Source: JANXSS01 sp025356535
Lineage (GTDB): Bacteria; Pseudomonadota; Gammaproteobacteria; Burkholderiales; Burkholderiaceae_D
Assembly (NCBI GenBank): GCA_043762325.1
Contig: JAYUMU010000145.1
Location: 1-49,554, forward strand
Length of the DNA stretch: 49,554 nt
Direction of reading: 5' to 3'
Under the pieces are notes generated by a model. It was not told the DNA's origin, ran no database searches, and saw only the letters and a list, made by a program, of their open reading frames with translations. Shown here in pieces: positions 1 to 7,798 of the stretch. Both the position numbers and the translations under genes were made by a program. Numbering within the stretch: position 1 is the first letter of the stretch; every line of letters starts with the position of its first letter.

Positions 1-565
1 AAGACTTATCCACAGACGCGGTGTAATCTACGCGCAAATAGGGTGGGTCAGTTTTAGATGAAAACCGTGGTCCAGTTTTAAGCGATTCCCAACAGCCAGC
101 AAACAGTTTGGTATTCGAAAGTGCCGCTGCCAGCGCAGGGAAGTCGTCGTCCTCACTTATCACAAGGCTTTTCGAACCAATTGGTACGTTGAACTGGCCG
201 TTTTGATTCACACGATAAATACCGTTGAAGCAAGTTCGATTAAGGTAAATCAGTCGCGCAGCGCGACCAGCCGGGCTCGTTGGTTTGCTTGCGCGAGCTT
301 TGTAGTAATGCTCTTTGCTATGGGCTTTTTGGTACTTAAGTAGGCGTTTTCGCACGCCGTCTGGGTCCGCCTTCACGCCTTCATACGCAGCAATTAGCTC
401 GGCGTTAGAGTCACCCAAAGTCGCCTTCGCTGGTCTCAGATGGAAAAAGACGGATCCGGCACCAACGAAGGGCTCGATGTATCGGTTGTAAGACGTGGGT
501 AGAAGTGTTGGAAGCCTGTGAACAAACCACCGCTTCCCGCCTGCCCAGTTCAAAAATGGAGTCAT
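1..565 (-). CDS. D12-class (Dam-like) DNA adenine-N6 methyltransferase, partial or truncated
   Basis: The frame opens with ATG at 565 and stays open to the left edge (188 codons). The product begins MTPFLNWAGGKRW, the SAM-binding start of D12 class (Dam) methyltransferases, followed by RYIEPFVGAGSVFFHL, LGDSNAELI, and RLIYLNRTCFNGIYRVNQ, which are all family blocks in the right order. The family transfers methyl from SAM to adenine N6. Near the end comes TDPPY, which looks like the catalytic DPPY. It is not preceded by the usual hydrophobic strand, however, and it is encoded by a piece resembling an IS21-type terminal repeat (43-80), so it may be a chance reading through an insertion. The real domain would then stop near codon 165. 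An orphan or a restriction-modification enzyme are both possible. I am sure of the family and unsure whether it is intact. Confidence 0.75.
   Translation of the reverse strand, partial: MTPFLNWAGGKRWFVHRLPTLLPTSYNRYIEPFVGAGSVFFHLRPAKATLGDSNAELIAAYEGVKADPDGVRKRLLKYQKAHSKEHYYKARASKPTSPAGRAARLIYLNRTCFNGIYRVNQNGQFNVPIGSKSLVISEDDDFPALAAALSNTKLFAGCWESLKTGPRFSSKTDPPYLRVDYTASVDKS
43..80. mobile_element. Possible end of an IS21-family element (two tandem terminal-type repeats)
   Basis: GTGGGTCAGTTTTA (43-56) is repeated with two changes as GTGGTCCAGTTTTA (67-80), a 24-base period. IS21-family elements carry several such near-terminal repeats, and this wording resembles ends I remember from Burkholderiales IS21 relatives. 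It falls where the methyltransferase homology fades. No transposase gene is inside the window, so identity is inference. Confidence 0.35.
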
Positions 566-1172
566 CGATAACTTTTCTAGCAGGATCGGTCGGCGCAGTA
601 AGTACGCGCATTGTTGCACATAGGATACCAAAGTTCTGTGTTTGGCCTATGCCCTGAAATAGGGATTGGTGTCGGAATCGGGTGAGTGTCGATGTCGCCT
701 CGTGGCGGTGGTGCGGGGCCTTGATGACTGCTGGAACAACGACAGCAAACAAAGGCGGCTTATTCGGTCTCAGCTTACGCGTTGCTTCGGTCTCAGCTTA
801 TGAAGCAAGAATTGAACTAACCTGTTGATTTTGATCCCAGATCAATCGCAACTTACGTGTTAGTCCACAAAAACCTCGGCACTTATGTCAAGGGAGAATA
901 CAAAATGCCCGACGCTAAGCCGGGCATTGGTGTCATAAAAGTTTACAAGTCATTGATTTTTATAGCATAAGTCAAGTGCTACATAAGACCGCGCCCGCTT
1001 ACTTTTCACATGACTGGATTCTTCGAGAAAAGCATCTGTCCGGTGCCTTAGTCCGTTAAGAAATTTCTCCAAAACATATTATTAATTTCATGCCGTCGAG
1101 TTTTTTTACATGAGCGCGTGAAACCGAACTTTCTGAAAAGGTAGGCAGTTGATTCAAAGCGGGATAAAAGCG
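566..1172. other. Gene-poor stretch before the PEP-CTERM gene
   Basis: I see no convincing gene here. A 113-codon minus-strand frame (411-752) overlaps the methyltransferase and looks like a shadow. A hairpin with ATGCCCG (905-911) and CGGGCAT (921-927), followed on the minus strand by four T, could be a weak terminator. The rest is more AT-rich than the window average. Confidence 0.4.
763..800. repeat. Two 15-bp direct repeats, 23-bp period
   Basis: TTCGGTCTCAGCTTA occurs at 763-777 and again at 786-800 without mismatch. They lie in a non-coding stretch upstream of the methyltransferase fragment. The arrangement resembles the terminal repeats of insertion sequences, so this could be a second IS relic bounding the 1-800 segment. 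No element could be named. Confidence 0.4.
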
Positions 1173-1188
1173 TGGCCTGGTTATTGCT
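1173..1188 (+). promoter_or_regulatory. Sigma-54 (-24/-12) promoter for the PEP-CTERM gene
   Basis: TGGCCTGGTTATTGCT matches the RpoN consensus TGGCAC-N5-TTGCW at its key positions: GG and GC are exactly ten bases apart, with TGGC, the central G and TTGCT kept. Transcription would begin near 1199, leaving a leader of about 155 bases. PEP-CTERM genes in some betaproteobacteria are known to depend on RpoN with the PrsK/PrsR two-component pair, which fits this placement. Confidence 0.6.
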
Positions 1189-1354
1189 AAACAGTTAATG
1201 TCAACTTGATACCATTAGTAAATCCGGGGGCAAGGTTTCGGCTTGACGGTGTCGCAAATCGTCAATCGATGGTTGATGGCAAAAGGAATGACTTTTTGAC
1301 TAGCCAGATCAACCGCACCCATTCAATCGCACCCACGTCTTTAAGGAAATCCCT

Positions 1355-2044
1355 GTGAATTTCATGAGTTCGTTCTACAAAAAACCAAGCCGCGCATTGC
1401 TGGCTATCGCACTGTCGATGGGCGCAATCTCGTCCGCGCAAGCCGTGCCGATTCAGCTCAACGCTGGTCAGACGCAAAACTTTTCCTTTGGAGGTGTGTA
1501 CGACAATTTCAACCTCCTCACCACCGGTTCGATTACCGTCGGGACAATCACGCCGGATCTGGTCGATGTGACGTTCACGGTGAACAACTTTTCGACACGC
1601 AAGGACGGCAGCGCGACGACAGCAGGCGACAATGTCCGGCTCGTGACGTTTGGCTTTGGCATCAACCCGAATGTAAAGTCGGTCTCCTTCACCGATCTCG
1701 CAACCGGTGGCCTGACCAAAGCACAGTTGGGCGACATTCCGAGCATCAAGGACATTGAAGTGTGTGCCTTTACCGGGCCGAATTGTAGTGGTGGCGCTGG
1801 TGGCGGTATTGCTGCCAGTGGAACGGACACTTTCAAGCTGACGTTGACTTCCGATACGATCAAGTTCGGCAGTTTCATTCAGTTCGATCCCCTGGGCGTG
1901 AAGTACCAGACCGGGCCAGGTTCGTTCGAGATCAGCTGTACCGGCGTGGCGGGTTGTTCGCCGGCCAGCGTTCCCGAACCAGCCAGCATCGTCCTTCTCG
2001 GACTGGGCCTCGCAGCCTTTAGCCTTTCACGCAAGCGTAAGTAA
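1355..2044 (+). CDS. PEP-CTERM sorting-domain exported protein
   Basis: The 229-residue product has an N-terminal signal peptide (basic FYKKPSRA, hydrophobic core, cleavage after SSAQA near residue 30). It ends in the PEP-CTERM signal: VPEPAS, a hydrophobic helix, and a final SRKRK. This tail is recognised by an exosortase, cut, and the body released to the surface, usually together with exopolysaccharide. The body is Thr/Asn/Gly-rich and β-like, with one close Cys pair (VCAFTGPNC) and another near the tail (SCTGVAGC). GTG at 1355 is chosen because AAGGAA (1343-1348) is correctly spaced for it; ATG at 1364 would be too far. No exosortase gene lies in the window. A sigma-54 promoter upstream suggests regulated expression. 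Ligand or role is unknown. Confidence 0.88.
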   Translation: MNFMSSFYKKPSRALLAIALSMGAISSAQAVPIQLNAGQTQNFSFGGVYDNFNLLTTGSITVGTITPDLVDVTFTVNNFSTRKDGSATTAGDNVRLVTFGFGINPNVKSVSFTDLATGGLTKAQLGDIPSIKDIEVCAFTGPNCSGGAGGGIAASGTDTFKLTLTSDTIKFGSFIQFDPLGVKYQTGPGSFEISCTGVAGCSPASVPEPASIVLLGLGLAAFSLSRKRK

Positions 2045-2053
2045 TATCTGCTG

Positions 2054-2077
2054 CCTCGAGCAGGCAACTGCTCGAGG
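2054..2077 (+). terminator. Hairpin just after the PEP-CTERM gene
   Basis: CCTCGAGCAG (2054-2063), a GCAA tetraloop and CTGCTCGAGG (2068-2077) form a perfect ten-base-pair stem ten bases after the stop codon. There is no U-run on either strand, so it may protect the 3' end or terminate without a classic tail. Confidence 0.5.
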
Positions 2078-2145
2078 GTCGATTCACTCCCGCATCACCG
2101 GTACCCGGAATTTCCAGGTGCCATTGGTCCGTGCAAAACGCCGCA

Positions 2146-2583
2146 TCAGCCAGCTGTTTTAGGCGCCAGGCTAGCCTTCAGTTTCGCCAGCGCATTCTCC
2201 AACGCCGCAAAATCATCTTCCCGATAGCCGTCGAACGATTGCTTGCAAAAGGCAATGTGCGGCACGAACAGGCGGGCAAACGCTTCCTCGCCGCCTTCGG
2301 TCAGTTGCACCACCGTCATGCGCCGGTCATCGCGCAGTGCAATGCGCCGGACCAGGCCCTTCGCTTCCATCCGGTCGACCACGCCGGTCAGCGTGCCCTT
2401 CGTGATGAGCGTCTTGTCGCCCAGTTCCCGAAAGCACATTCCCTTCGTATTGCCGAGCGTTGCCAGGATATCGAACTGCGACGGCGTCAGGCCGCTATCG
2501 CGCACATTGCTGGCAGAGAGCTGTTCGAAAGCGTGATGGCACTCCGACAGCAGTCGTACGCTTTTCAGATAACGCTCTTTCAT
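2146..2583 (-). CDS. MarR-family transcriptional regulator
   Basis: With the ATG at 2583 the product is 145 residues, the usual MarR length; an in-frame extension to 2658 adds residues with no family character. The winged-helix core reads SGLTPSQFDILATLG, then TLITKGTLTGVVDRMEAKGLVRR as recognition helix, and RDDRRMTVVQLTEGG as the wing. Members bind palindromic operators as dimers and usually respond to phenolic, oxidant or similar ligands. It is the last gene of a same-strand series with cytochrome b561 and two YceI genes, so it may control them. The candidate dyad at 4526-4539 is a possible target. Ligand unknown. Confidence 0.85.
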   Translation of the reverse strand: MKERYLKSVRLLSECHHAFEQLSASNVRDSGLTPSQFDILATLGNTKGMCFRELGDKTLITKGTLTGVVDRMEAKGLVRRIALRDDRRMTVVQLTEGGEEAFARLFVPHIAFCKQSFDGYREDDFAALENALAKLKASLAPKTAG

Positions 2584-2696
2584 TTCAATCAGTCCGAAAG
2601 CTGGCATGAAAAAGCCGGTGCAGCAAACCATGCGCACCGGCAGAAAATCCACGATCAAGCCATCCGTGCAAAACCCGGAAGGCTCGTCGCCAATGG

Positions 2697-3260
2697 CTAG
2701 TTCTTGATTGCCTCGACCTGGATCTGCAGCTTGACTTCAGGTGCAAAGCGCGGCGTCCCATACGACAGGCCGAAGTCGGTGCGCTTGAATTCGGCACTGG
2801 CGTCGCCGCCGCAGACTTCTTTTTTCAGCATCGGATGCATGATGCACTTGAATTTGTTGATCGTCAGCAGCACCGGCTTGGTCACGCCGAGCAGGGTCAG
2901 CTCGCCATTGACCGCAACCGGCTTGTCGCCATCAAACTTGAACGACTTTGCCTTGTAGGTGATGGTCGGATATTTTTCGACATTGAACATGTCGGCGCCG
3001 CGGGCATGCTCGTTCATCTTTGCATGGCCGAAATCGATCGATGCTGCATCGATGGCAATGTCGAGCGAGCCGGTCTTTGCCGCCTGGTCGAGCATCACGG
3101 TGCCGCTGGTCTTGGTGAACTTGCCGCGCCAGAACGACACGCCCATGTGATCGGCTTCGAAGCTCGGATAGGTATGGCCCGGGTCGATCGTGTAGGTGTC
3201 GGCAAATGCAAAGCTGGTGACGGTTGCAAGCAGGGCGATCAGCAGGCGGGAAAATTTCAT
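2697..3260 (-). CDS. YceI-family periplasmic lipid-binding protein (copy 1)
   Basis: The product (187 residues from ATG 3260) has a signal peptide, MKFSRLLIALLATVTSFAFA, and the YceI lipocalin-like β-barrel starting YTIDPGHTYPSFEADHMG. Typical blocks follow: MNEHARGADMFNVEKYPTITYK and GELTLLGVTKPV. YceI proteins bind polyprenoid-type lipids in the periplasm; a role in quinone or isoprenoid handling is inferred from structures of relatives. AAGGAA lies just upstream of ATG 3260, supporting this start over the longer frame. Three Cys sit in a short C-terminal loop (FKCIMHPMLKKEVCGG), possibly forming a disulfide. It is followed by the marR gene and preceded by a second YceI gene. Confidence 0.88.
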   Translation of the reverse strand: MKFSRLLIALLATVTSFAFADTYTIDPGHTYPSFEADHMGVSFWRGKFTKTSGTVMLDQAAKTGSLDIAIDAASIDFGHAKMNEHARGADMFNVEKYPTITYKAKSFKFDGDKPVAVNGELTLLGVTKPVLLTINKFKCIMHPMLKKEVCGGDASAEFKRTDFGLSYGTPRFAPEVKLQIQVEAIKN

Positions 3261-3363
3261 GGATGATTCCTTGTATAAAAAATCGATGCGGCAGTCAGGC
3301 CGGACAAACTCGACAGGACAGTCCGCCGCGATGCAAAAGGGTTGCGCTCCTGCTTCTGCATGC

Positions 3364-3963
3364 TCAGGAGGCAACCACGTGGAACTTGATGATCACTTCA
3401 TCGGCAACGACGCTGGTGTCTTTCCATTCGCCTTCGCCGATGCCGTAGACCAGGCGCTTGATCGGCAGGGCGCCGTCGAAGACCTGGCGCCCGCCGTCCT
3501 GTTTCACCGTCAGCGGAAAGCTCACCTCGGTCGTCTTGCCCTTGATGGTGAGCTTGCCGGAGACGGTCAGCCGGCCGGCCGGGCCCGGCATGGGCACGAT
3601 TGCGCTCGAGACGAAAGTGGCCTTTGGAAACTGGGCGGCGTTGAACCACTCCTTCTTCAGCACTTCCTTGTTGTAGTCGGGGTCGCCGAGGTCGAAGCTG
3701 GGCACGTCGATTTCAACGAATGCTTTTGCCGCGGCCGCCTTGCCGGAGTCGTAATCGATCTGCGCGGTGAACTTCCGGAATTTCGCTTCGACCGGAACGT
3801 TCAGCTGCTTGAAGGTGGCGCTCACGCTGCTGGCGGCCGGATCGGTTTTCAGCACGGCGTCGGCAATGCCGGGCAGCAGGAGAGCCAGCGCGGCAGCACC
3901 GATGAGCACATTGCGAACGGGTGTTGTCAGAGCCGTTGAAACGACGAGCAGGCGGTTTTTCAT
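3364..3963 (-). CDS. YceI-family periplasmic protein (copy 2)
   Basis: The product is 199 residues from ATG 3963. That ATG overlaps the TGA of the cytochrome b561 gene (ATGA), so translation is probably coupled. The N-terminus is a signal/anchor ending near GIADA. The YceI barrel follows: LKTDPAASSVSATFKQLNVPVEAKF, FNAAQFPKATFVSS, GKLTIKGKTTEVSFPL and GEGEWKDTSVVADEVIIKF. This is the YceI subtype commonly encoded directly after a cytochrome b561, which suggests a shared electron-transfer or quinone-linked job in the envelope. It is only distantly similar to copy 1, so the two are probably not recent duplicates. Confidence 0.88.
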   Translation of the reverse strand: MKNRLLVVSTALTTPVRNVLIGAAALALLLPGIADAVLKTDPAASSVSATFKQLNVPVEAKFRKFTAQIDYDSGKAAAAKAFVEIDVPSFDLGDPDYNKEVLKKEWFNAAQFPKATFVSSAIVPMPGPAGRLTVSGKLTIKGKTTEVSFPLTVKQDGGRQVFDGALPIKRLVYGIGEGEWKDTSVVADEVIIKFHVVAS

Positions 3964-4511
3964 TGGTTTCCTCGGATGAGCTTGCGACCGGGCAGCATGC
4001 GTTGCAGGATGCCGTCGCGGTCGATCAGTTGATGCTTCAGTGCGCCGGCGACATGCAGGCAGAAGCCGGCCAGCAGGGTGACGTTGAGCCAGTAATGCAC
4101 CTGTTTCAGGATTGGCTTCCATTCCGGATTCGGATCGATCAGCACCGGCATCGGCAGGATGCCAAGGTACACCACCGGCACGCCTGCTGCCAGGCTGTAG
4201 AAATAGCCTGAGACCGGCACGGCGAAAATCAGGAAATACAGCAGGCCGTGGACGATGCCGGCAGCCGCATGCTGCCAGCCGCGCATGCTGGCCGGATAAG
4301 GCGGCGCCGGATGCGACAGCCGCCAGAGCGCCCGCACGCAGGCCAGTGCGAACACCGTGATGCCGATCCATTTGTGATAGGAGAAATAACGCAGCTTGGT
4401 CGGCGTCAGGCCGGGAATGTCGACCATCGTCACGCCCAGCGAAAAGCCGGCGATGATCAGCAGGGCGACCAGCCAGTGCAGCAGCATTGCGGTCTTGGTA
4501 TATCGTTGCAT
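3960..4511 (-). CDS. Cytochrome b561 (inner-membrane dihaem cytochrome)
   Basis: The 183-residue protein shows four membrane helices: MLLHWLVALLIIAGFSLG, a segment after YHKWIGITVFALACV, HGLLYFLIFAVPVSGYFYS and VHYWLNVTLLAGFCLHVAGA. Histidines at helix positions (LHW, YHKW, VHG, VHYW, LHVAGALKH) are the expected haem ligands. It resembles E. coli CybB, which passes electrons between quinol and periplasmic or superoxide acceptors. It is first of a minus-strand series cyb-yceI-yceI-marR and overlaps the next gene by four bases. Confidence 0.87.
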   Translation of the reverse strand: MQRYTKTAMLLHWLVALLIIAGFSLGVTMVDIPGLTPTKLRYFSYHKWIGITVFALACVRALWRLSHPAPPYPASMRGWQHAAAGIVHGLLYFLIFAVPVSGYFYSLAAGVPVVYLGILPMPVLIDPNPEWKPILKQVHYWLNVTLLAGFCLHVAGALKHQLIDRDGILQRMLPGRKLIRGNQ

Positions 4512-4525
4512 GGCGCTAATATATA

Positions 4526-4539
4526 GTTCGCATTAGAAC
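4526..4539. promoter_or_regulatory. Candidate operator dyad upstream of cytochrome b561
   Basis: GTTC-GCATTA-GAAC forms an inverted repeat inside an AT-rich block, 15-28 bases before the cytochrome start. It resembles half-sites bound by MarR-type repressors, and a marR gene ends the same gene series. The link is inference. Confidence 0.3.
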
Positions 4540-4655
4540 GAATATAACGCAAATCCGGCAGGCCTGCGCGCAACGAATGCAACGCCGTCCCTGCCAGCGA
4601 CTCCAGGCCCGGGCTCCGGCTCGCCCTTGCTGGCGTCGACGCCGGGGCCGCGCAG

Positions 4656-6023
4656 CTAGATCGCCTGCGCCAGCGTTGCCGCGTAGCCGAGGTAGTTCGC
4701 CGGCGTCAGCGCCAGCAGGCCATCCTTTGCCGCCTGCGGAATCGCCAGGCCGGCGATGAACTGCTGCAGCGCCTCTTTCGAGATGCCCTTGCCGCGGGTC
4801 AGGTCCTTCAACTGCTCGTAGGGATTCTCGATGCCATAGCGGCGCATCACCGTCTGCACCGGTTCGGCCAGCACTTCCCAGCTCTGCTCCAGGTCTTCGG
4901 CCATGCGAGCCGGATTGACTTCGAGCTTGTTGAGGCCGCGCAGGCAGCTGTCGTAGGCCAGCAGCGTGTAGCCGAAGCCCACGCCGATGTTGCGCAGGAC
5001 GGTCGAGTCGGTCAGGTCGCGCTGCCAGCGCGAGACCGGCAGTTTTTCCGCCATGTGCTTGAGAACTGCATTGGCCATGCCGAGATTGCCCTCGGAATTT
5101 TCGAAGTCGATCGGATTGACCTTGTGCGGCATTGTCGAGGAGCCGATCTCGCCGGCCTTGGTCGACTGCTTGAAGTAGCCCAGCGAGATGTAGCCCCAGA
5201 TGTCGCGGTTCAGGTCGATCAGGATGGTGTTGGCGCGGGCGATGGCGTCGAACAGCTCGGCCATGTAGTCGTGCGGCTCGATCTGGATGGTGTAGGGGTT
5301 GAAGCGCAGACCAAGCCGCTCCTCGATGACTTTTTTCGAGAATGCCTGCCAGTCGACGTCGGGATAGGCCGACAGGTGGGCATTGTAGTTGCCGACCGCG
5401 CCGTTCATCTTGGCCAGGATCTCGACGGCGCCGATGCGCCCGGCGGCGCGCTGCAGGCGCGCCACCACGTTTGCCATTTCCTTGCCGAGTGTCGTCGGGC
5501 TGGCCGACTGGCCGTGGGTGCGCGACATCATCGGCTGGTCTGCATTGGCATGCGCCAGCGCCGTCAGGCGCGCGATCAGCACCTGCAATGCCGGCTGCAG
5601 GACGGTGTCGCGCGCCGCTTTCAACATCATGCCGTGCGAGGTGTTGTTGATGTCTTCCGAGGTGCAGGCGAAGTGGATGAATTCGGACGCGGCCAACAGT
5701 TCCGGCACATCCTTTACCTGTTCCTTCAACCAGTATTCGACCGCTTTCACGTCGTGATTGGTGACGGCCTCGATTGCCTTGATGCGCTCGGCGTCGGCGT
5801 CTGTAAAGTCAGCGGCGAGCCGGTCCAGCAGGGCAGCCGCACTGGCCGAGAACGGCTTGATCTCGGCAAAGCCGGCGGCGGCCAGCGCCTGCAGCCAGGC
5901 GATCTCGACCTTGACGCGGTGATGCATGAAACCGGCTTCCGAGAGCAGCGGGCGCAGCTTGTCGGTGCGGGAGGCGTAGCGACCGTCGAGCGGCGACAGG
6001 GCGGAGAGGGTGGTGATCGGCAT
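4656..6023 (-). CDS. purB: Adenylosuccinate lyase
   Basis: The 455-residue product matches the usual 456 of E. coli PurB. It starts MPITTLSALSPLDGRYASRT and carries the fumarase/aspartase-superfamily signature SSTMPHKVNPIDFENSEGN, with the catalytic serine, plus TSEDINNTSHG and RTHGQSASPTTLGKE with the acid/base histidine. It removes fumarate from SAICAR and from adenylosuccinate in purine synthesis. ATG 6023 is chosen by alignment with the family; the frame open to 6200 adds unrelated residues. Its promoter region is shared with the divergent GST gene. Confidence 0.97.
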   Translation of the reverse strand: MPITTLSALSPLDGRYASRTDKLRPLLSEAGFMHHRVKVEIAWLQALAAAGFAEIKPFSASAAALLDRLAADFTDADAERIKAIEAVTNHDVKAVEYWLKEQVKDVPELLAASEFIHFACTSEDINNTSHGMMLKAARDTVLQPALQVLIARLTALAHANADQPMMSRTHGQSASPTTLGKEMANVVARLQRAAGRIGAVEILAKMNGAVGNYNAHLSAYPDVDWQAFSKKVIEERLGLRFNPYTIQIEPHDYMAELFDAIARANTILIDLNRDIWGYISLGYFKQSTKAGEIGSSTMPHKVNPIDFENSEGNLGMANAVLKHMAEKLPVSRWQRDLTDSTVLRNIGVGFGYTLLAYDSCLRGLNKLEVNPARMAEDLEQSWEVLAEPVQTVMRRYGIENPYEQLKDLTRGKGISKEALQQFIAGLAIPQAAKDGLLALTPANYLGYAATLAQAI

Positions 6024-6208
6024 GATGGGAGGCTGGCGAAAAAGGAAGGGAAAATGACGGTCGATTGTCTGGCGCGGTGCGCTGTCCGGCCAATCGGCAA
6101 AGCGGTGCAGCAGGGCGAGGCGCAATTCTACCACCGGCGACCGGTGACGAAACCGCCACGGCTGCACGCCTGCAGACCGGTCGAATGGCAAAAAATGCAT
6201 GCTGGCGA

Positions 6209-6217
6209 TGCTATAAT
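6209..6217 (+). promoter_or_regulatory. Extended -10 promoter before the GST gene
   Basis: TGCTATAAT is a perfect TATAAT (6212-6217) with the extended -10 TGn. No good -35 is seen at 16-18 bases, as expected for extended -10 promoters. The start codon follows 27 bases downstream. Confidence 0.55.
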
Positions 6218-6244
6218 CGGACGATTCCCTCCCTCAAAGCCTCC

Positions 6245-6853
6245 ATGAAACTGATCGGTTCCCTCGCCAGCCCGTATGTGCGAAAAGTGCGCATCGCGAT
6301 GGCCGAAAAAAAGCTCGACTACGATTTCGTCCTCGACAATGTCTGGGCTGCCGACACGGCCATCCAGCAATCCAATCCGCTTGGCAAGGTGCCGTGCCTG
6401 ATCATGGAAGATGGCGGCGCGATGTTCGATTCGCGTGTCATCGTCGAATATCTCGATACGCTCACGCCGGTCTGCAAGCTCATCCCGGTGCAGGGCCGCG
6501 AGCGGGCTGAAGTCAAGTGCTGGGAGGCGCTGGCCGATGGCGTGGTCGATGCAGCCATCCTGGTACGGCTTGAAAAGACCTTTCGCGAAGCGGAGCACCA
6601 GAGCGCCGCCTGGACCGAACGCCAGATGAGCAAGGTGCATGCGGGCCTCAAAGCCATGTCGACTGGTCTGGCCGAAACACCGTACTGCGCCGGCAATCAC
6701 TATACGCTGTCGGATGTCGCCGTCGGTTGCACGCTGGGCTGGGTCGGTTTCCGCTTTCCGGAAATCGACTGGCGCGGCGACTATCCGAACCTGGCGAAAC
6801 TGTTCGACAAGCTCTCCGAGCGGCCATCGTTTCGCGACACGGCGCCGCAGTAA
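6245..6853 (+). CDS. Glutathione S-transferase, YibF type
   Basis: The 202-residue product is the same length as E. coli YibF and collinear with it: MKLIGSLASPYVRKVRIAMAE, NPLGKVPCL, FDSRVIVEYLD, ALADGVVDA and the C-terminal RPSFRDTAP. It has the N-terminal thioredoxin-like domain (1-80) with SPYVRK as glutathione-site region and cis-Pro in KVPCL, then the all-helical domain. The cellular substrate of YibF-like GSTs is not settled. ATG 6245 matches the family start; the longer frame from 6065 is antisense to purB. It is a single-gene unit with its own promoter and a strong terminator. Confidence 0.9.
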   Translation: MKLIGSLASPYVRKVRIAMAEKKLDYDFVLDNVWAADTAIQQSNPLGKVPCLIMEDGGAMFDSRVIVEYLDTLTPVCKLIPVQGRERAEVKCWEALADGVVDAAILVRLEKTFREAEHQSAAWTERQMSKVHAGLKAMSTGLAETPYCAGNHYTLSDVAVGCTLGWVGFRFPEIDWRGDYPNLAKLFDKLSERPSFRDTAPQ

Positions 6854-6876
6854 CCGGCAACTTTTTTCGGTGACAG

Positions 6877-6906
6877 AAAACCGGCGCTGCGGCGCCGGTT
6901 TTTTTT
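6877..6906 (+). terminator. Rho-independent terminator after the GST gene
   Basis: AACCGGCGC (6879-6887), a TGCG loop and GCGCCGGTT (6892-6900) form a nine-pair stem, flanked by A-run and an eight-base T-run to 6906. It is a textbook terminator and could act on both strands. Confidence 0.85.
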
Positions 6907-7069
6907 GGGCGCACGTTTGCCGCTCCCGAACGCGCAACGGCGCGGAACTTTGGGTGTGTCGACGGATCAACGGGAAAATGCTGCGGCAAAACCAGGCAGT
7001 CCGTAACATCCGGAATACCCGCACCATGCAGGCCCCATGCAGGCCCTATTAACCCGAACAAGGCCATTC

Positions 7070-7567
7070 GTGAACCCTTCACACCATCCTGCAAAACGCG
7101 TCGCCGGCGCCGTGCTCGCCTGTCTTCTGGCAGTCGCCTGCGGCAAGCAGCCCGGTGCCGACGCGCGCTCGGCAGGCGCAACGACGAGCGGCCCGGGCCT
7201 GGGCGGCACCAACCAGGGCAGTCCCGGCATCACGCCACTTGGCACTGCAGGCGGCGGCAGCACGTCGGGCGGCAACGGCGCAGGCACCGGCGCGCAATCG
7301 AGCGGCCCGGCATCGACGCCGGCTGGCCGCGAAACCTCGACGCTGTCGGGCGCCGGCACGTCAAACCCCGGTCCGGGCGGCAGCGGCATGGCCGGCCCTG
7401 CACTGACCGGCTCGGGCGCTGCAATCGCGCCGGGCGCCGACAGCGTGAAAAACAGTGCCTCCGGCGCCAGGACAGCGGGCGGAGGCATTCCGAATGCGCC
7501 GGGAATGGCAGCCGGCCCGAATGGCAGGCGCAGCACTTCCGAGGGAAGTCCAGGCTCCCAGCGCTGA
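7070..7567 (+). CDS. Gly/Ser/Thr/Ala-rich lipoprotein
   Basis: The product has a short basic start, hydrophobic core and lipobox LLAVAC, so it should be lipidated at Cys and released of its signal peptide by LspA. The mature part is about 140 residues of Gly, Ala, Ser, Thr and Pro with no recognisable fold. GTG 7070 is preferred because AAGG (7060-7063) is well placed and gives a normal 23-residue signal peptide; ATG 7037 in the same frame would add eleven residues. A long Pro-rich frame on the opposite strand (6967-8097) is its antisense shadow. I do not recognise the gene. The lipobox makes it more than a chance frame. Confidence 0.6.
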   Translation: MNPSHHPAKRVAGAVLACLLAVACGKQPGADARSAGATTSGPGLGGTNQGSPGITPLGTAGGGSTSGGNGAGTGAQSSGPASTPAGRETSTLSGAGTSNPGPGGSGMAGPALTGSGAAIAPGADSVKNSASGARTAGGGIPNAPGMAAGPNGRRSTSEGSPGSQR

Positions 7568-7798
7568 GCCGTGGTTTTGTGCATTACAAGGCGGCGGAAC
7601 TTAATCGTATTGAGTTTGATTGGTTTCAATTGATGCCAAATGAAATGGCCATAAAAACAGCGGCGTCCCACGGTTCTGCTGAACTTCCGTGATCTGAAGG
7701 TTCTAATTGCCTCACCGCCGGTGTGGGAGATGGTGCAAGGACAGACTTTTTGACGTCTGACACGCCGTCGCCTTTTCAGGATTATCACGGAGACTTTC

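Noticed and set aside
22..33. DPPY motif as proof of an intact methyltransferase
   Set aside because: It lacks the preceding hydrophobic strand and is encoded next to and within a repeat of IS21-end character, so it may be a coincidence.
411..752. A 113-codon minus-strand frame
   Set aside because: Half of it overlaps the methyltransferase in another frame and the rest has no motif.
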